Source: Mesorhabditis belari (taxonomy: Eukaryota; Nematoda; Chromadorea; Rhabditida; Rhabditidae). Taken from it: a stretch of 64,000 nucleotides of DNA. This document shows positions 1-11,700 of the stretch, piece after piece (positions within the stretch are counted from its first letter, which is position 1; each line of letters begins with the position of its first letter). The translations under genes and the position numbers were made by a program. The stretch spans positions 310,001-374,000 of the forward strand of contig CAUEEP010000741.1 in assembly GCA_958450365.1 (NCBI GenBank), in the 5' to 3' direction. Under the pieces are notes generated by a model, which ran no database searches, was not told where the DNA came from, and was given only the letters and a program-made list of their open reading frames with translations.

Positions 1-1200
1 TCCCCATCGATTTCTAATTTCATTATTAAGCGATAACTTTTCAATATGTTAGAAGAGGTGTGTTTACAACTTTACAACTAGAGCACAAGGTACCTGAAGA
101 TCATTCCCTTCTTAAACATTCCTCATAAAAAGAAGATATTCATCTGTGAACGCAGCCAGAAGTTGAATATCTGAAATTCATGCTCCAATCAACTGTTACC
201 GTACTCTTTTTGTACTCGATTCTATTCTATTATCGTTTTTCTTCTCATTTCCATAATTATCCCTTTTCTCTCATCCAGCGTTCAGACTACAGTATCCCCA
301 AATTGCTTAAAGGTCAAAAAGGCAAAAAAAAAAGAGGAAAAGTTCGAAATTTCCCCCCTTTTTTTTTCTCTTTTTTCTCGAAAAGGTTTTCCGCTAATTA
401 TCGCCATTTACCGATCTCCCAAAATCCCAAAATTTGTCTGCTAAAAAGACGAATAACCAAAAAGAAATTCGATGATATTTTCACAGTTCACAAAAATGCT
501 TTTTTTTTTTCACTGACTTTCTAATTTAGTCTCAAATTCCTCTCTCAAATTTCCCCCCGGCGTTGATTTCCTGGAATTCTCGACTTTTCTCGGTTCTTTT
601 CCCGAAAAACCTAAAGTTTTATCGAAAAAAGTAGGAACTAATAGCAAAAGAAAACTTCAAATTTCTTAGAATTAATCAAAGAATTTAAAAAAATGAAAAA
701 AAATGAAAGAAAAATGTTTTAAACACGTGCACAGGGTTGAATTTTTCAAAATTTCTTTTATCTCTTGGGAAATCCACCCACTAGGTGGGGGTGCAAAGGA
801 TAGAGATTTCAAAGAAAAGAAATAAACGAGAAATTTCCCCTGATTCCATATGTTTGAGGTTTTCAATTAAGAAAAAAAACGAGAAAATTGTTTGAACTTG
901 AACCCAGGCTGCGAATTAGGGAAAAGAAACGTGATGACAAAAAGATTATCGTCTATTAGTGGTTTAGAACAGAAATGAAATGAATTCGAGTTAAAACCGG
1001 GGCCAGAAGAAATCAAAAAGAATTGTTGCTCAAGTTGTTGCTGAAGTTCAAGGCTTTCAAAGCTGGCTTCCAGAATGAATCTTGAAAACCATTTGCATCA
1101 ACTTGGGATAAAGGTTCGACATGGAAAATGGGTTCCACATGAGAGCAAGAGACAGCAAGAAATCAGAAGATCGGATCGGTGAGCTACTGAGCTGTCTCTT
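1..1200. other. No gene recognised
   Basis: AT-rich DNA with many poly-A/T runs. Open frames are short, low in complexity and show no family motif. Nothing else seen. Confidence 0.6.
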
Positions 1201-1207
1201 GCGTTTT

Positions 1208-1373
1208 CTAGGCATTCCTATCCTAGGCATTCCTATTCTAGGCATTCCTATTCTAGGCATTCCTATCCTAGGCATTCCTATCCTAGGCATTCCTATTCTA
1301 GGCATTCCTATTCTAGGGCATTCCTATCCTAGGCATTCCTATCCTAGGCATTCCTATTCTGGGCATTCCTATT
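1208..1373. repeat. 15-bp minisatellite, about 11 copies
   Basis: Tandem unit GGCATTCCTATYCTA with small variants and one 1-base slip near 1317. The unit is a multiple of three, so all frames stay open and code GIPIL or GMPRI repeats. I take these open frames as an artefact of the array. Confidence 0.95.
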
Positions 1374-1930
1374 CTTTGTTCCCCAAAATTTGGATCATTT
1401 TTGCCTTAAATTTGCTGTGTTTTTCTATAAATTTCTAAGCTTGACTGAAACTCGCATCGCTCATCGTCCCGAAGTTTCAAATCATAGTAAATCAAAAATC
1501 AGAATGAAGCCCGTACACATAGGCCCTGTTCGCTCAACCGCATTTTAGAAGTCAATACCATGTGACACGACACTTCAATTGAGATTTGTAAAGGCTTGGA
1601 CTACTGTCTGTAAGAGTTCATCTTCGTTTCAGTGTTGGTTGTCTGTTGGCATTTATAATAATACACCACGAATATCTCCACCACTCTCCTCCATCTACCA
1701 TCTCCTCTGTTTGATCTCTACCGTATCCTTTGTCACAGTCTCTCTACCTCATCCTCTGTCCCAGTCTCTACCGTATCCTCTGTCTGATTTCTCGACCTCA
1801 TCCTCTGTCCGATCTCGTTCTTAACCCGGAAGTCATTCTCGCTTCCAGAACCAAAATGCGTCGTCAATTTGAACGAAACGTAAAAAGCACATCAAGAAAC
1901 CGATGGAATCGTGGAAAATTGCTGGAATGT
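1374..1930. other. No gene recognised
   Basis: Between the arrays there is unremarkable DNA with a CTCTACC/CTGTC-rich stretch around 1675-1815. No exon could be supported. Confidence 0.5.
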
Positions 1931-1932
1931 AA

Positions 1933-2235
1933 TTAGAGAGATTTGTACGTGAGTACAAAAAGTATGATCAACTTCCACGAATGAAAAGAAAAAAGAGAGA
2001 CGAGACAAATCGTCTGATCGACGTCAAAAACAGGCAAAAAAAAGTCGAATTCGGTGCAGAGTTCCGAAATTGGGAAGAAATTATTTCCGATTTTATAAGG
2101 CTTTTTGCTGAATCGCCCCGTATGGAAGGGTTTTGTTGAAAGGGAATTGATTGATGAGATCAAAGTCATCGAGAGGAATTTACGATTGAAGAGGAGCTTG
2201 ACGTCAAAAAAAGCTGTGATTACCTCATTAAAATG
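1933..2235 (+). pseudogene. Unidentified coding-like block, one frameshift
   Basis: From 1933 to a TGA at 2137 the plus strand reads a charged, protein-like frame starting LERFVREYKKYDQLPR and including FGAEFRNWEEIISDFIRLF. In the next frame it continues as GFVERELIDEIKVIERNLRL to a TGA near 2233. The content (amphipathic helices, few low-complexity runs) differs from the surrounding repeats, so I think it is a decayed gene or transposon fragment. No family is recognised. There is no obvious start codon or splice site. The long minus-strand frame over it looks less protein-like. Confidence 0.35.
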
Positions 2236-2412
2236 ACTAGCATCCGTCAAGGAAATACGACGACGACGTAAAAGCTAAAATTTTCCACGAACAGCCTGAA
2301 GCTCAATCAATCCGATCAAGGAACAGCAGACCAGGCCAGAGCCAGGACTCGAGCAGCTGATTAGCGCTATTGCTTTAACCCTACCACGGTAAACCAGTCA
2401 CAGAGTGGGGAT

Positions 2413-2583
2413 TAAGCAGTGACAGTAGCTATAAGCAGTGACAATGGCATAAAAGCAGTGACAATGGCATAAAAGCAGTGACAATGGCATGATGGTGACA
2501 AGGATCAGTGGCAATGGCATGATGGTGGCAAGGACCAGTGACAATCGCATGATGGTGGCAAGGATCAGTGGCAATGGCATACC
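2413..2583. repeat. Minisatellite, AGTGACAATGGCAT family
   Basis: First part has units AAGCAGTGACAATGGCATA. The second part has longer units built on GATGGTGGCAAGGATCAGTG. Both share the core CAGTGRCAATGGCAT. Confidence 0.9.
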
Positions 2584-2838
2584 AAAGATACAAAAAGATA
2601 CGAAAATTTAAACCCACAGTGCAAAAGCAGGCTGAGCGTCGGCTGGTGTAGATTTTCCGAGCTGAATCAGCGCTTAAATAGTGGGAAAATCTATCGGACT
2701 AGATCGCATTCTTCTCTCGAATTTAGCTAATGTTTAAGTAATTCCATGGTTTACCAGCTAGAGAATTTGAACAGCTATTTGTGGTACAGTTAAATTAAGT
2801 CTAGTAATTGGAACTTGGGTTTAATTTGGCTGAACTTT

Positions 2839-2950
2839 TAGAGGTTTAACCTTTAGAGGCTTAACCTTTAGAGGTTTAACCTTTAGAGGTTTAACCTTTA
2901 GAGGTTTAACCTTTAGAGGTTTAACCTTTAGAGGTTTAACGCTAGAGGTT
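2839..2950. repeat. 15-bp minisatellite
   Basis: About seven copies of AGGTTTAACCTTTAG, decaying at the right edge into CTTTGGGCTTAACGC variants. Confidence 0.93.
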
Positions 2951-3239
2951 GTTTCTTCAGAGAGTTTAACCTTTGGGCTTAACGCTGGGGCTTACTTTGG
3001 GAAGCAGCGCTGGGGTTCTTTGAGGATCCCGAGATCTCCCTAGGCACTTCTCTCATCAAGCACTTCTAATGGTGAGACAAGGATATTCAGTCCGGAGATA
3101 TTACAGTCGTCTGTTTAGATTCTCCTCAACATCTATTCTTATCGAGTTAAGAGCAGAAGTCTCCAGAATTCCAGAATAGATCTGATCTGAGATTGAAGAT
3201 TAGAATTGGTTAATTGACAAAATTAGCAAAATGAATGGG

Positions 3240-3430
3240 CAAAATGAATAGCTCCAATCGATTCTTCGACCTCGAAAACCCTTGGGTACAAACTTACAGC
3301 TCAAGTTCTTCTTTTTATGCAATCTTCTCCCTAAATGAAAATTGATTCTGTAAATAGGCGAAACGTTCTTGGTGGTTTCTTTGTGTGCGCGTAATCGCTC
3401 TCCATTTGGCAAACGCCCTTAATAGATAGC
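3240..3430 (-). repeat. Dispersed repeat family R1, single-unit copy
   Basis: Contains the block CCTCGAAAACCCTTGGGTAC (3271-3290) and the unit TTCTTTGTGTGCGCGTAATC followed by CTCTCCATYTGGCA. The same two blocks recur in the same order at 9.5-9.96 kb, and the unit alone recurs at 39.5 and 43.5 kb. I see no coding match. Confidence 0.8.
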
Positions 3431-3448
3431 TGTTTTCCTTTTGGACTT

Positions 3449-3613
3449 CCAAAACTCAGCAGCTAAACCAACTCAGCAGCTAAACCAACTCAGCAGCTAA
3501 AGCCAGCTCGGCAGCTAAACCAACTCCCCCCCCCCCCCCCCCCCCCCAGCAGCTAAACCAACTCAGCAGCTAAACCAACTCGACAGCTAAACCAACTCAG
3601 CAGCTAAACCGTC
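3449..3613. repeat. 17-bp minisatellite interrupted by a C tract
   Basis: Copies of CAGCAGCTAAACCAACT, broken by a 22-base poly-C run at 3526-3547. A poly-T run follows at about 3631-3649. Confidence 0.93.
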
Positions 3614-3657
3614 TTTTCCCGTTTTTGCTAGTTTTTTTTTTTTTTTTTTGTGACAAA

Positions 3658-3720
3658 GGTGGACAAATCCTCCGTCCTGATTGCTTTACCATTGGCTAAA
3701 GAACAATTAGAGATTCACGT
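3658..3720 (+). other. Possible isolated exon
   Basis: After a long poly-T tract the frame VDKSSVLIALPLAKEQLEIH runs to a good donor, GTGAGA. The frame stays open further (RTMRPEVESFVVPILHGI). It is protein-like, but no family was recognised and no partner exon was found. It could be a gene remnant. Confidence 0.25.
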
Positions 3721-4246
3721 GAGAACAATGCGGCCCGAAGTTGAGAGTTTTGTCGTCCCAATTCTTCACGGTATTCACGATGATCTCAAATTTCCAAATT
3801 CCGATTTTACCAGCTCTTTTTGCTGGTTTTTAATGTGGCTCATTTTCGATAAGTTCAAATGATGTGATTGGAAATTAATTGGGATCAAATCCGATACTCC
3901 CGCTTTGACCAGCTTTTCCTAGCTCAGAACACAAATGTGATTGAGGAGGGAAATTCGAAAACCGGAAATTCCAGGGAGAAAAATTGAAACGGAAAAGCCC
4001 GGAAGGTTTCTAAGTTGCTTTCAACTTTGGGGGGGAGAAAACACAAAAGATCATTGATAATTGCTTGAAAATATTGAAACAACAGTCCTCTTGGGAGCAG
4101 GCTTAAAATCAAGGTCTCTTTTTGTCGATCAATTGAGTGTGCTCAATAGGTGAAAGAAGTTTTATGCTTTGATTTAGGTAATTTCAAAAAAAAACTTGCA
4201 TTTAGGGCAGAATGCAAAAGTTCAAAGTAGGAAATGTAGGGAAATG

Positions 4247-4592
4247 TAATGTTTAAATCGTTTTTTGTTAACAAATGTTGGTAATGAGTCGTTAGCTTTA
4301 AATCATTAACTGAAAATCATTCGATTAAAATGGTTAGCTTTAAATCGTTAGATTAAGATCGTTAGCATAAAATCGTTCGCTTAAAATCGATTGGGTAAAA
4401 TCATTAGCTTTAAATCATTAAGCAAAAATGGTTGAATTAAGATCGTTAGCTTTAAATCATTAACCATCCAGGTGGGTAAGATCGTTAGCTTTAAATCATT
4501 GGCAAAATGGTTATTGAATGGTTAACTTTGATCGTTGTTTTAAATCGTTATCTTTAAATCGTTAGCTTTAAATCACCTTTAAATCGTTAACT
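4247..4592. repeat. Degenerate ATCGTTAGCTTTAA array
   Basis: Roughly 14-bp degenerate units around TTAGCTTTAAATCRTTA, heavily diverged and of irregular spacing. Confidence 0.85.
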
Positions 4593-5885
4593 AAAATTCT
4601 TTCCTGCTCCTTCCTGCTCCTTTCTGCTTCTTTCCTGTTTCTTTCCTCGTTTACTCTTTATCGTGTGTGAGATTTGGCGATACAGATTACAAGTGTGACG
4701 TAAAGAAACTCGTTCACTTTCTACCCGTCGTTCATTTTCAAAAACACGAAAGCTAAGTTCAATTCCAAACTTTCTTCCATTTTAATCCCGAAGGCAGTCG
4801 GCCCACGAAGTCATTTCTTTTACAACGTAAACTCCCTATTTCATCTAAAAGTGGTGTTTTTACAAATTAGTTACATTGTGAAATTCTTTCCCCCTTTGAA
4901 ATTCTTGGCCAGAAATTCTTTTTACAACGAGAGTCATAATCTTTCTTCTCTAAAGCTCGTTTAAGTCCGCTATTTTCAAAATACAAGCTATCCAATTTAC
5001 TATCCAATTTACTAGCTTTGTACATTTACAGATCTAGTAAATTGTTTAAAAATGGAAATAATTATTATGTTTTTCTTTTCTTTTCTTTTTCTTTTCCTTT
5101 GTTTACCAATTAATTACAAACTTTGTAAATTTAAAATTTTGTATTTTCTTTTGTATTTTTGTATTTTGTATTTTCAAGTGCAGTCAAGTATCGTGATAAT
5201 TTTTGATCTTAAAACTAGTTCTTTCTAAAACTACAAGAAATCGATTGAATTCTTTTTCAATTCCATTTTCAATTCATTTCAATTCAATTCATTTAATTCC
5301 TTTGTTTTCAACCCAAAAGAACCATGTTCTTTTCCCATTGAATACCCAAAATTTTGCCTCAAACCGGGCGTCATTTAGTGTACTTTGTACTGTGGAAAAT
5401 CCGAAAAGGGAAAAAGGGAAAAGAAAAGCAATGAATCAAGCGGAAAAAAGAGAAATCTTTTCTCTAGACACAACTGTTCTCTCCAACAATTAGAAAAGAA
5501 CCAAAAAAAATTGCGCTAAATTCTACTTTGATCATCCCGTGATCGTTTTTGCAATTGAAAATTATAGGATCACGTAAAGGTTAATTGGATTGGTTTGTTT
5601 TGATGGATTGGTTTATTTTGATAAATTGGTTTATCATTAGACTTTTCAATTATAGACTTGTCAATCATAGACTCTTAATAAGTTTCATCAACAACTTTGT
5701 TTTCTTACTAAGAGAAAACTAACTAGACTGCAATTTTTGCAAACTCTTTAGTCTTCTTTTCTTCTTCTTTTTCTTGTTAAACTTTAGTTAAACTTTTTCT
5801 GGATAAACTAAGTAATGTTTAACTAGAAACTATCAGTTTCAAAAGAAACCAAAAAAACATCCTAAACCATTTTATTACAAGCTTT
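4593..5885. other. No gene recognised
   Basis: AT-rich spacer with a TTTTGTATTTTCTTTTG stretch near 5145 and scattered TTAATCAT motifs leading into the array that follows. A short frame MNQAEKREIFSLDTTVLSNN ends near 5490, with no support. Confidence 0.5.
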
Positions 5886-7070
5886 TGGATTTGTTTATCA
5901 TTAGACTTGTTAATCTTAGAATTGTTAATGATTAGACTTGTTAATCTTGGACTTATTAAACATAAGACTTGTTAATCATTAGAGTTGTTAATCTTAGACT
6001 TTGTTAATCTTAGCCTTGTTAATCTTAGCCTTGTTAATCATAGACCCATTAATCATAGCCTTGTTAATCATTGCCTTGAGTAATCATAGCCTTGTTAATC
6101 ATAGCCTTGTGATACATAGCCTTGTTAATCATAGCCTTGTTAATCATAGATTTGTTAATCATAGCCTTGTTAATCATAGACTTGTTGTCCCTTAGCCTTG
6201 TTATGATAGACTTGTTATGATAGACTTGTCCGTCTTAGCCTTGTTATCTTAGACTTGTTAATCTTAGATTTGTTTATCTTAGCCTTGTTATGATTAGACT
6301 TGTTTTTCATTAAACTTGTTAATCTTAGCCTTGTTAATCTTAGACTTGTTAATCTTAGCCTTGTTAATCATTAGACTTGTTAATCTTAGAATCGTTAATC
6401 ATAGACATGTTAATCGATCGACTTGTTATCATAACCTTGTTAATCATCCTTGTTAATCATTAGACTTGTTAATCATAAGCATTGGTAATCATAGACTTGT
6501 TAATCATAGCCTTATTTAATCATTAGACATTAATCATAGACTTGTTAATCATAGACATGTTAATCATTAAACTTGTTCAAATCATAACCTTGTTAATCAT
6601 AGCCTTGTTAATCATTAGACTTGTTAATCCTTAGCGCTGGTAATCATGAACTTGTTAATGATAGACTTGTCCGTCTTGTACCCGGCAATGCGGGAGCTTG
6701 TTAATCATAGATTTGTTAATCATAGCCTTGTTAATGATTAGACTTGTTAATCATTAAACTTGTTAATCATAACAACATTAATCCTTGCCTTGTTGAAATC
6801 ATTAGACTTGTTAATCTTAGCCTTGTTAATCTTAGTTTGTTTATCTTAGCCTTGTTATGATTAGACATTAATCTTGAGCATTTAATCTTAGCCTTGTTTA
6901 TCATTAAACTTTATTATCTTAGCCCGGTAATCATAGACTTGTTAATCATAGACTTGAATTAATCATAGCCTTGTTAATCATAGACTTGTTAATCTTAGCC
7001 TTGTTAATCTTGAAGCATTAATCTTAGACTTGTTAATCATTGAGCTTGTCAATCTTAGCCTTGTTAATCC
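5886..7070. repeat. Long 15-bp minisatellite (TTGTTAATCATAGCC)
   Basis: About 1.2 kb of degenerate units alternating TTGTTAATCATAGCC and TTGTTAATCTTAGACT forms. It is among the longest arrays in the window. The same unit reappears at 15.2-15.4 kb. Confidence 0.93.
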
Positions 7071-7954
7071 TAATCGTTCCATCAGCAGACTCTTCAACAA
7101 ATTCCATCAACAACTTTGCTTTCTTTTCTCAATATTTACTTTCTTTTCTTGAAATTTTTGAGTAATTTCCGGTTTTGATAGATTCTCGGTTAGAATCGAT
7201 TAAATTTAATCGATTTAATCCAGTTAATCAAATTTTCAATTCTATTCTTTTCTATTCAATTCTTCTATTCAATTTTCTATTCAATTCTATTCCTATTCTT
7301 CTTTTCGATGTCAAAAGCACTATTTTTACTTGACTCCGTAGCCTTTTTCAAAAATTTTCCTCCCTTTTCACTTTTCATTTCAGATTTAATTCAATCTAAG
7401 ACTTTAAATTCGAAAATTTTCTTATCTTTTTTTTCGTTTTTCTTTTTGTCTTTCTTTTTGTCTGTCTTTTTGTCTTTCTTTTTCTTTGTCTTTCTCACTT
7501 TTTCTTCTTTTTGCCTTTCTTTTTTCCTTTTTCTTGGAAAAACGTTTTTGCTGGGCAGATTTTTGTGATTAATTCTTTTAGAAAAGAATAAACACATTGT
7601 TCACCTTGAAAATGGGGTCAAGTTTTATGAAGTTTATATAAGAACAAAACTTTTTCGATATGTTTATGCCAATTTCTCTCCATTTATTTGTCAATTTACT
7701 TGTCCATTTTTCAAGTCCATTTTGGAAAGCTTTTTTCGATGAAAATCTCCCCTTTTCAAACTCTCCTCCTTTCCTTAAAATGGCTGACTTATTTCTTTAT
7801 TCTTTTTTTATTGCTGTAGAGATCTCCACAGCTTTATCCCGAACCCTATCCAGCTTTATCCAACTTAAAAGCAAATGAGAAAGGTTCCTGAACAAAGAAA
7901 GGGATCTTTGTTCAGAAAAAGTCAGGATTAAATCTTAAAAAAAGACTAGCTAAA
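7071..7954. other. No gene recognised; pyrimidine tract
   Basis: Contains a TTTCTTTTTGTC-type tract at about 7415-7550 and ordinary AT-rich DNA. No supported exon. Confidence 0.5.
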
Positions 7955-8318
7955 GCAGTTATTCTTGGCCAGTTAAACCAGTCATTCTTGGCCAGTTAAA
8001 CCAGTTACTCTTGGCCAACTAAACCAGTTATTCTTGGCCAGTTAAACCAGTTATTCTTGGCCAGTTAAACCAGTCATTCTTGGCCAGTTAAACCAGTTAC
8101 TCTTGGCCAACTAAACCAGTTATTCTTGGCCAGTTAAACCAGTCATTCTTGGCCAGTTAAACCAGTTACTCTTGGCCAACTAAACCAGTTATTCTTGGCC
8201 AGTTAAACCCGTTATTCTTGGCCAACTAAACCAGTTACTCTTGGTCAGTTAAACCAGTTACTCTTGACCAGTTAAACCAGTTATTCTTAGCCAACTAAAC
8301 CAGTTATTCTTAGCCTGT
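7955..8318. repeat. 23-bp minisatellite
   Basis: About 15 copies built on CAGTTATTCTTGGCCAGTTA plus AAC. Two unit subtypes (GGCCAGTTAAA and GGCCAACTAAA) alternate in a regular order, suggesting multi-unit duplication. Confidence 0.95.
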
Positions 8319-8725
8319 ACTATCAACTTTTCAATAGAAAGAAAATAGGTAACATTGAATAAGCACTTTTCTGATACACTGTCCATTTTCTGGTTTTGTT
8401 CTACCTCAATTAGGAGAGCTAATCGTATTCAGCTATCTAGAAACAGCATCAGAATAAATCTGATTCCATTTTTAGACATTAGATCACCTTTGAAACTCTT
8501 TTAATTGCTTTTATTGCATGCAATTGTTGTCCTTGATCGAACTCGATTGATTGTTTTGTTTATCTCTATCTTGTCTAGCCATTTCTCAAGAAAAGCAGTA
8601 AAGAGCCAAGCGATCGGATCATTTTCTTGCTTTTTCCAATATGAGTGTCAGTTTTTCAAAGTTTCAAAGTTTCAAAGTTTTCCGATAACTTAAAGGACTC
8701 GATTTTCAGAATTCACTGAATTCAA

Positions 8726-11700
8726 ATGGATCACAGTACCGATGACTCTGACGATCATTCTCATGATGATTGCTGTGCGTGTTCCTGTTTAAAATGGACT
8801 GCCATTTGCGTCATTATCATTGCCGTTTTGTGGAACACGAGATTCAAGTGAGAAAATTCTTTTTTTGTGCTCAAGGCTACAATTTCTAGCATTTCTAGTC
8901 TTTTCTAGATTTCTAGCATTTCTAGCAAACTCTCTAGTCTGTTAGCTTAGCGTACTTTGATTTGGTTGGTTAAAATTGGTTAAAGTTGGTTAAAAGTTGG
9001 TTAAAGTTGGTTAAAAGTTGGTTAAAATTGGTTAAAATTGGTTAAAATTGGTTAAAATTGGTTAAAAGTTGGTTCAAATCTCTTCAAAGTCACTTTGAAA
9101 TGAAAATTGCTTTATTTATGTCTAAAGAAATCGATTTCTAAAGCAAATTTCTATCAAAAATTCATTTTCCGTAAACTGAATAGCAAAAAAGACCAAAATC
9201 CTGGTGGAGAATCTACTTGCAAAGCTCAGCAAAGGCAAAGAGTCAAAGGTTTAGTGCTAAAATAATACATAGTAATGTTTCGGGGTGGATTGAAGCTCTT
9301 TAAAACCATTAAAGTTTACTCTAATGGACAAAAACCTATGGACGAAAATCTCTAATTAAATCTTTCCAATCACAAAACACTTGACCCTCTATTTTACTTT
9401 ACGCTCAAGTCAAATCATCGCATTGTTCTCTCATTTTAGCTGCTTGTTTAACCAATAAACCCTTCAAAAAAGAGGCTTTTTGTTCTCTCACTCAGCAAAT
9501 GAATATCTTCAATTGATTCCCCGTCCTCGAAAACCCCCGGGTACAAATTTACAGCTGAATATCTTCTTTTTGTTTTGTATCACAAGTAAAAGTAAAATCT
9601 TGTAAATGATTGGCAAGATGTTCTTTGTGTGTGCGCGTAATGGCTCTCCATCTGGCACACGATGCCGCTAGATAGGTTCTCTTGTAAAAGAATCTTTCAA
9701 ATCACTGTCGAGGTGTTCTTTGTGTGTTCGCGTAATCGCTCTCCATCTGGCACATGCCCCCGATAGATAGGTACTCTTGTAAATGTTTCTTTCAAATGAC
9801 TGTCGAGATGTTCTTTGTGTGTGCACGTAATCACTCTCCATCTGGCACATGCCCCCAATAGATAGTCTTGTAAATGAATTCAAAATCACTGGCGAGATGT
9901 TCTTTGTGTGTGCTCCTAATCACTCACCATCTGGCACATGCCCCCGCTAGATAGTACTCCCTTTTCCACTTCGTGAAGGTAGTGGCTGAGCCGTCTCGCG
10001 CGTGTTTTGGCTATCGCTATGCGCAAATTCCCTGCAACACTATTTTCCCTAAATTTCGGCTGTGTTTTTGCTACAAATTCTCTAATTTGCTACAAATTTT
10101 TGGCTTTCCTTGAGAATAACAAATAATGTTTAACGCGATGGTGGAGGTCTTTGACAAAATAAAGAAAACACAAATTTTATTTCACAAAGATCACATAGAA
10201 ACAAAGGAATATCCGTAAAACCTACATTTCGATGCAAAATCTCGGGAATTCCTAGACAACTAACGCAACAACGATTTTAACTGACACCATTTGGACGTAA
10301 AAAATAAAACTAAAGCATGCAATATCCGTAAAACAAGAGAACATTACTGACAAAGAAGAAAAAGGGGTTTGCGCGGTCGGGCATCGAATTACAAAAAAAT
10401 TGATTCATTTTTACCCACTCGCTCACTTTGGTCTTTAAAGGCTTTTTCTGAAATCGAGGAAATCGAAAATGACCTAAAAAGTGCGTTTAAAATGTGTTTG
10501 CAAAAAAAACTATTGCTCATTCGCAAAAACGGATTTCCCTATCGTGTTCCGTGTAGTCGATAAGCGTTTTGTCTTGAGTTTTTAGGTCGAAATCCCACCG
10601 CCAGGGCTGGTCATTCCTTCGTGAGCCGGCTTTGCCGTTTTAGGCGTCACTATGCCCAAATTTTTGGGCTCAATTTTTGCCTTAAATTTAGCTTTATATT
10701 TGGCTTTGTGTTTGGCTTTATTTTTGGCTACAAATTCGCGAAATTATTAAACGATTCCCTTACTCAAACAGTAGCTAAACTGAGAGAACAACGAGATCAT
10801 TGATATCCGAGAACAACGAGATCCGACTCGAGCATTTTGCGCCTCGATTCCCAAATCGACACCCAGGACAATAACACAAAAAGTTAGCAATAGTCTCTAA
10901 TCAGTTTTCAGTATTTATGGCAACTTCTTTTTGTTAGATTAGCTCCCCAGCGCCAAATTCAACCTTAATTTGTTAAGTATTGAAGAAGTTAAGTATTAAA
11001 ATATTAAAGCCCTTAATCTTGGCTACATTTCTCTATTAAAAGTTTCCCGGTTGAAGCCATACAACTCATTTTACAAGCCCTTGAATGAGTAGTTGATCCC
11101 TCACCAGCACACTACCATTTTTCGCGATTTTTATTATGATAAGTTACCAGAAAAAGCTTTTCGATCATTTATTTTATGTTAAAATATTATTTAACACCAT
11201 TTAATAACATTAAGAACTCTTTTTGACCGAATCGTCTTACTCAAATTCGAGTTGAAGTCAAGTTCCTTTAGTGGTGCAAGGAAAGAAATGAAAATTGAGT
11301 ATTTTTCGATGTTTAGGGGCTTGGAAAATGAGTTGTATATCTCGATTTGGGAAACATTTAATAGATAAATGTTTTCAAGGTTAAAGGCTTTAATATTTTA
11401 TATAAGACTTAACAAGATTAATGTTGAATTTGGTGCTTGAGAGCTAAACTAAACGAAAAAGAAATATTGGACATCTTGTAGACATCGTGTAGACAGGATT
11501 ATCTAGATACTTTATTCAGCACCTCAGATCAAGTGCGCTAGATTTAAGAGATAAAATGCGCTACACATAACACGAAAAGGGCACCGATAAAAAGCAACAC
11601 GATGAAATGTATGTAATAGATGGGTAACACAGATAACGTCAAGGGATCCACTAGAGCTTTAAGATCAAGATCTCAAGAATCTATGGGTCAAGGATCCACG

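Noticed and set aside
5886..8318. CRISPR-like spaced repeats
   Set aside because: Units are contiguous with no unique spacers, and the genome is eukaryotic.
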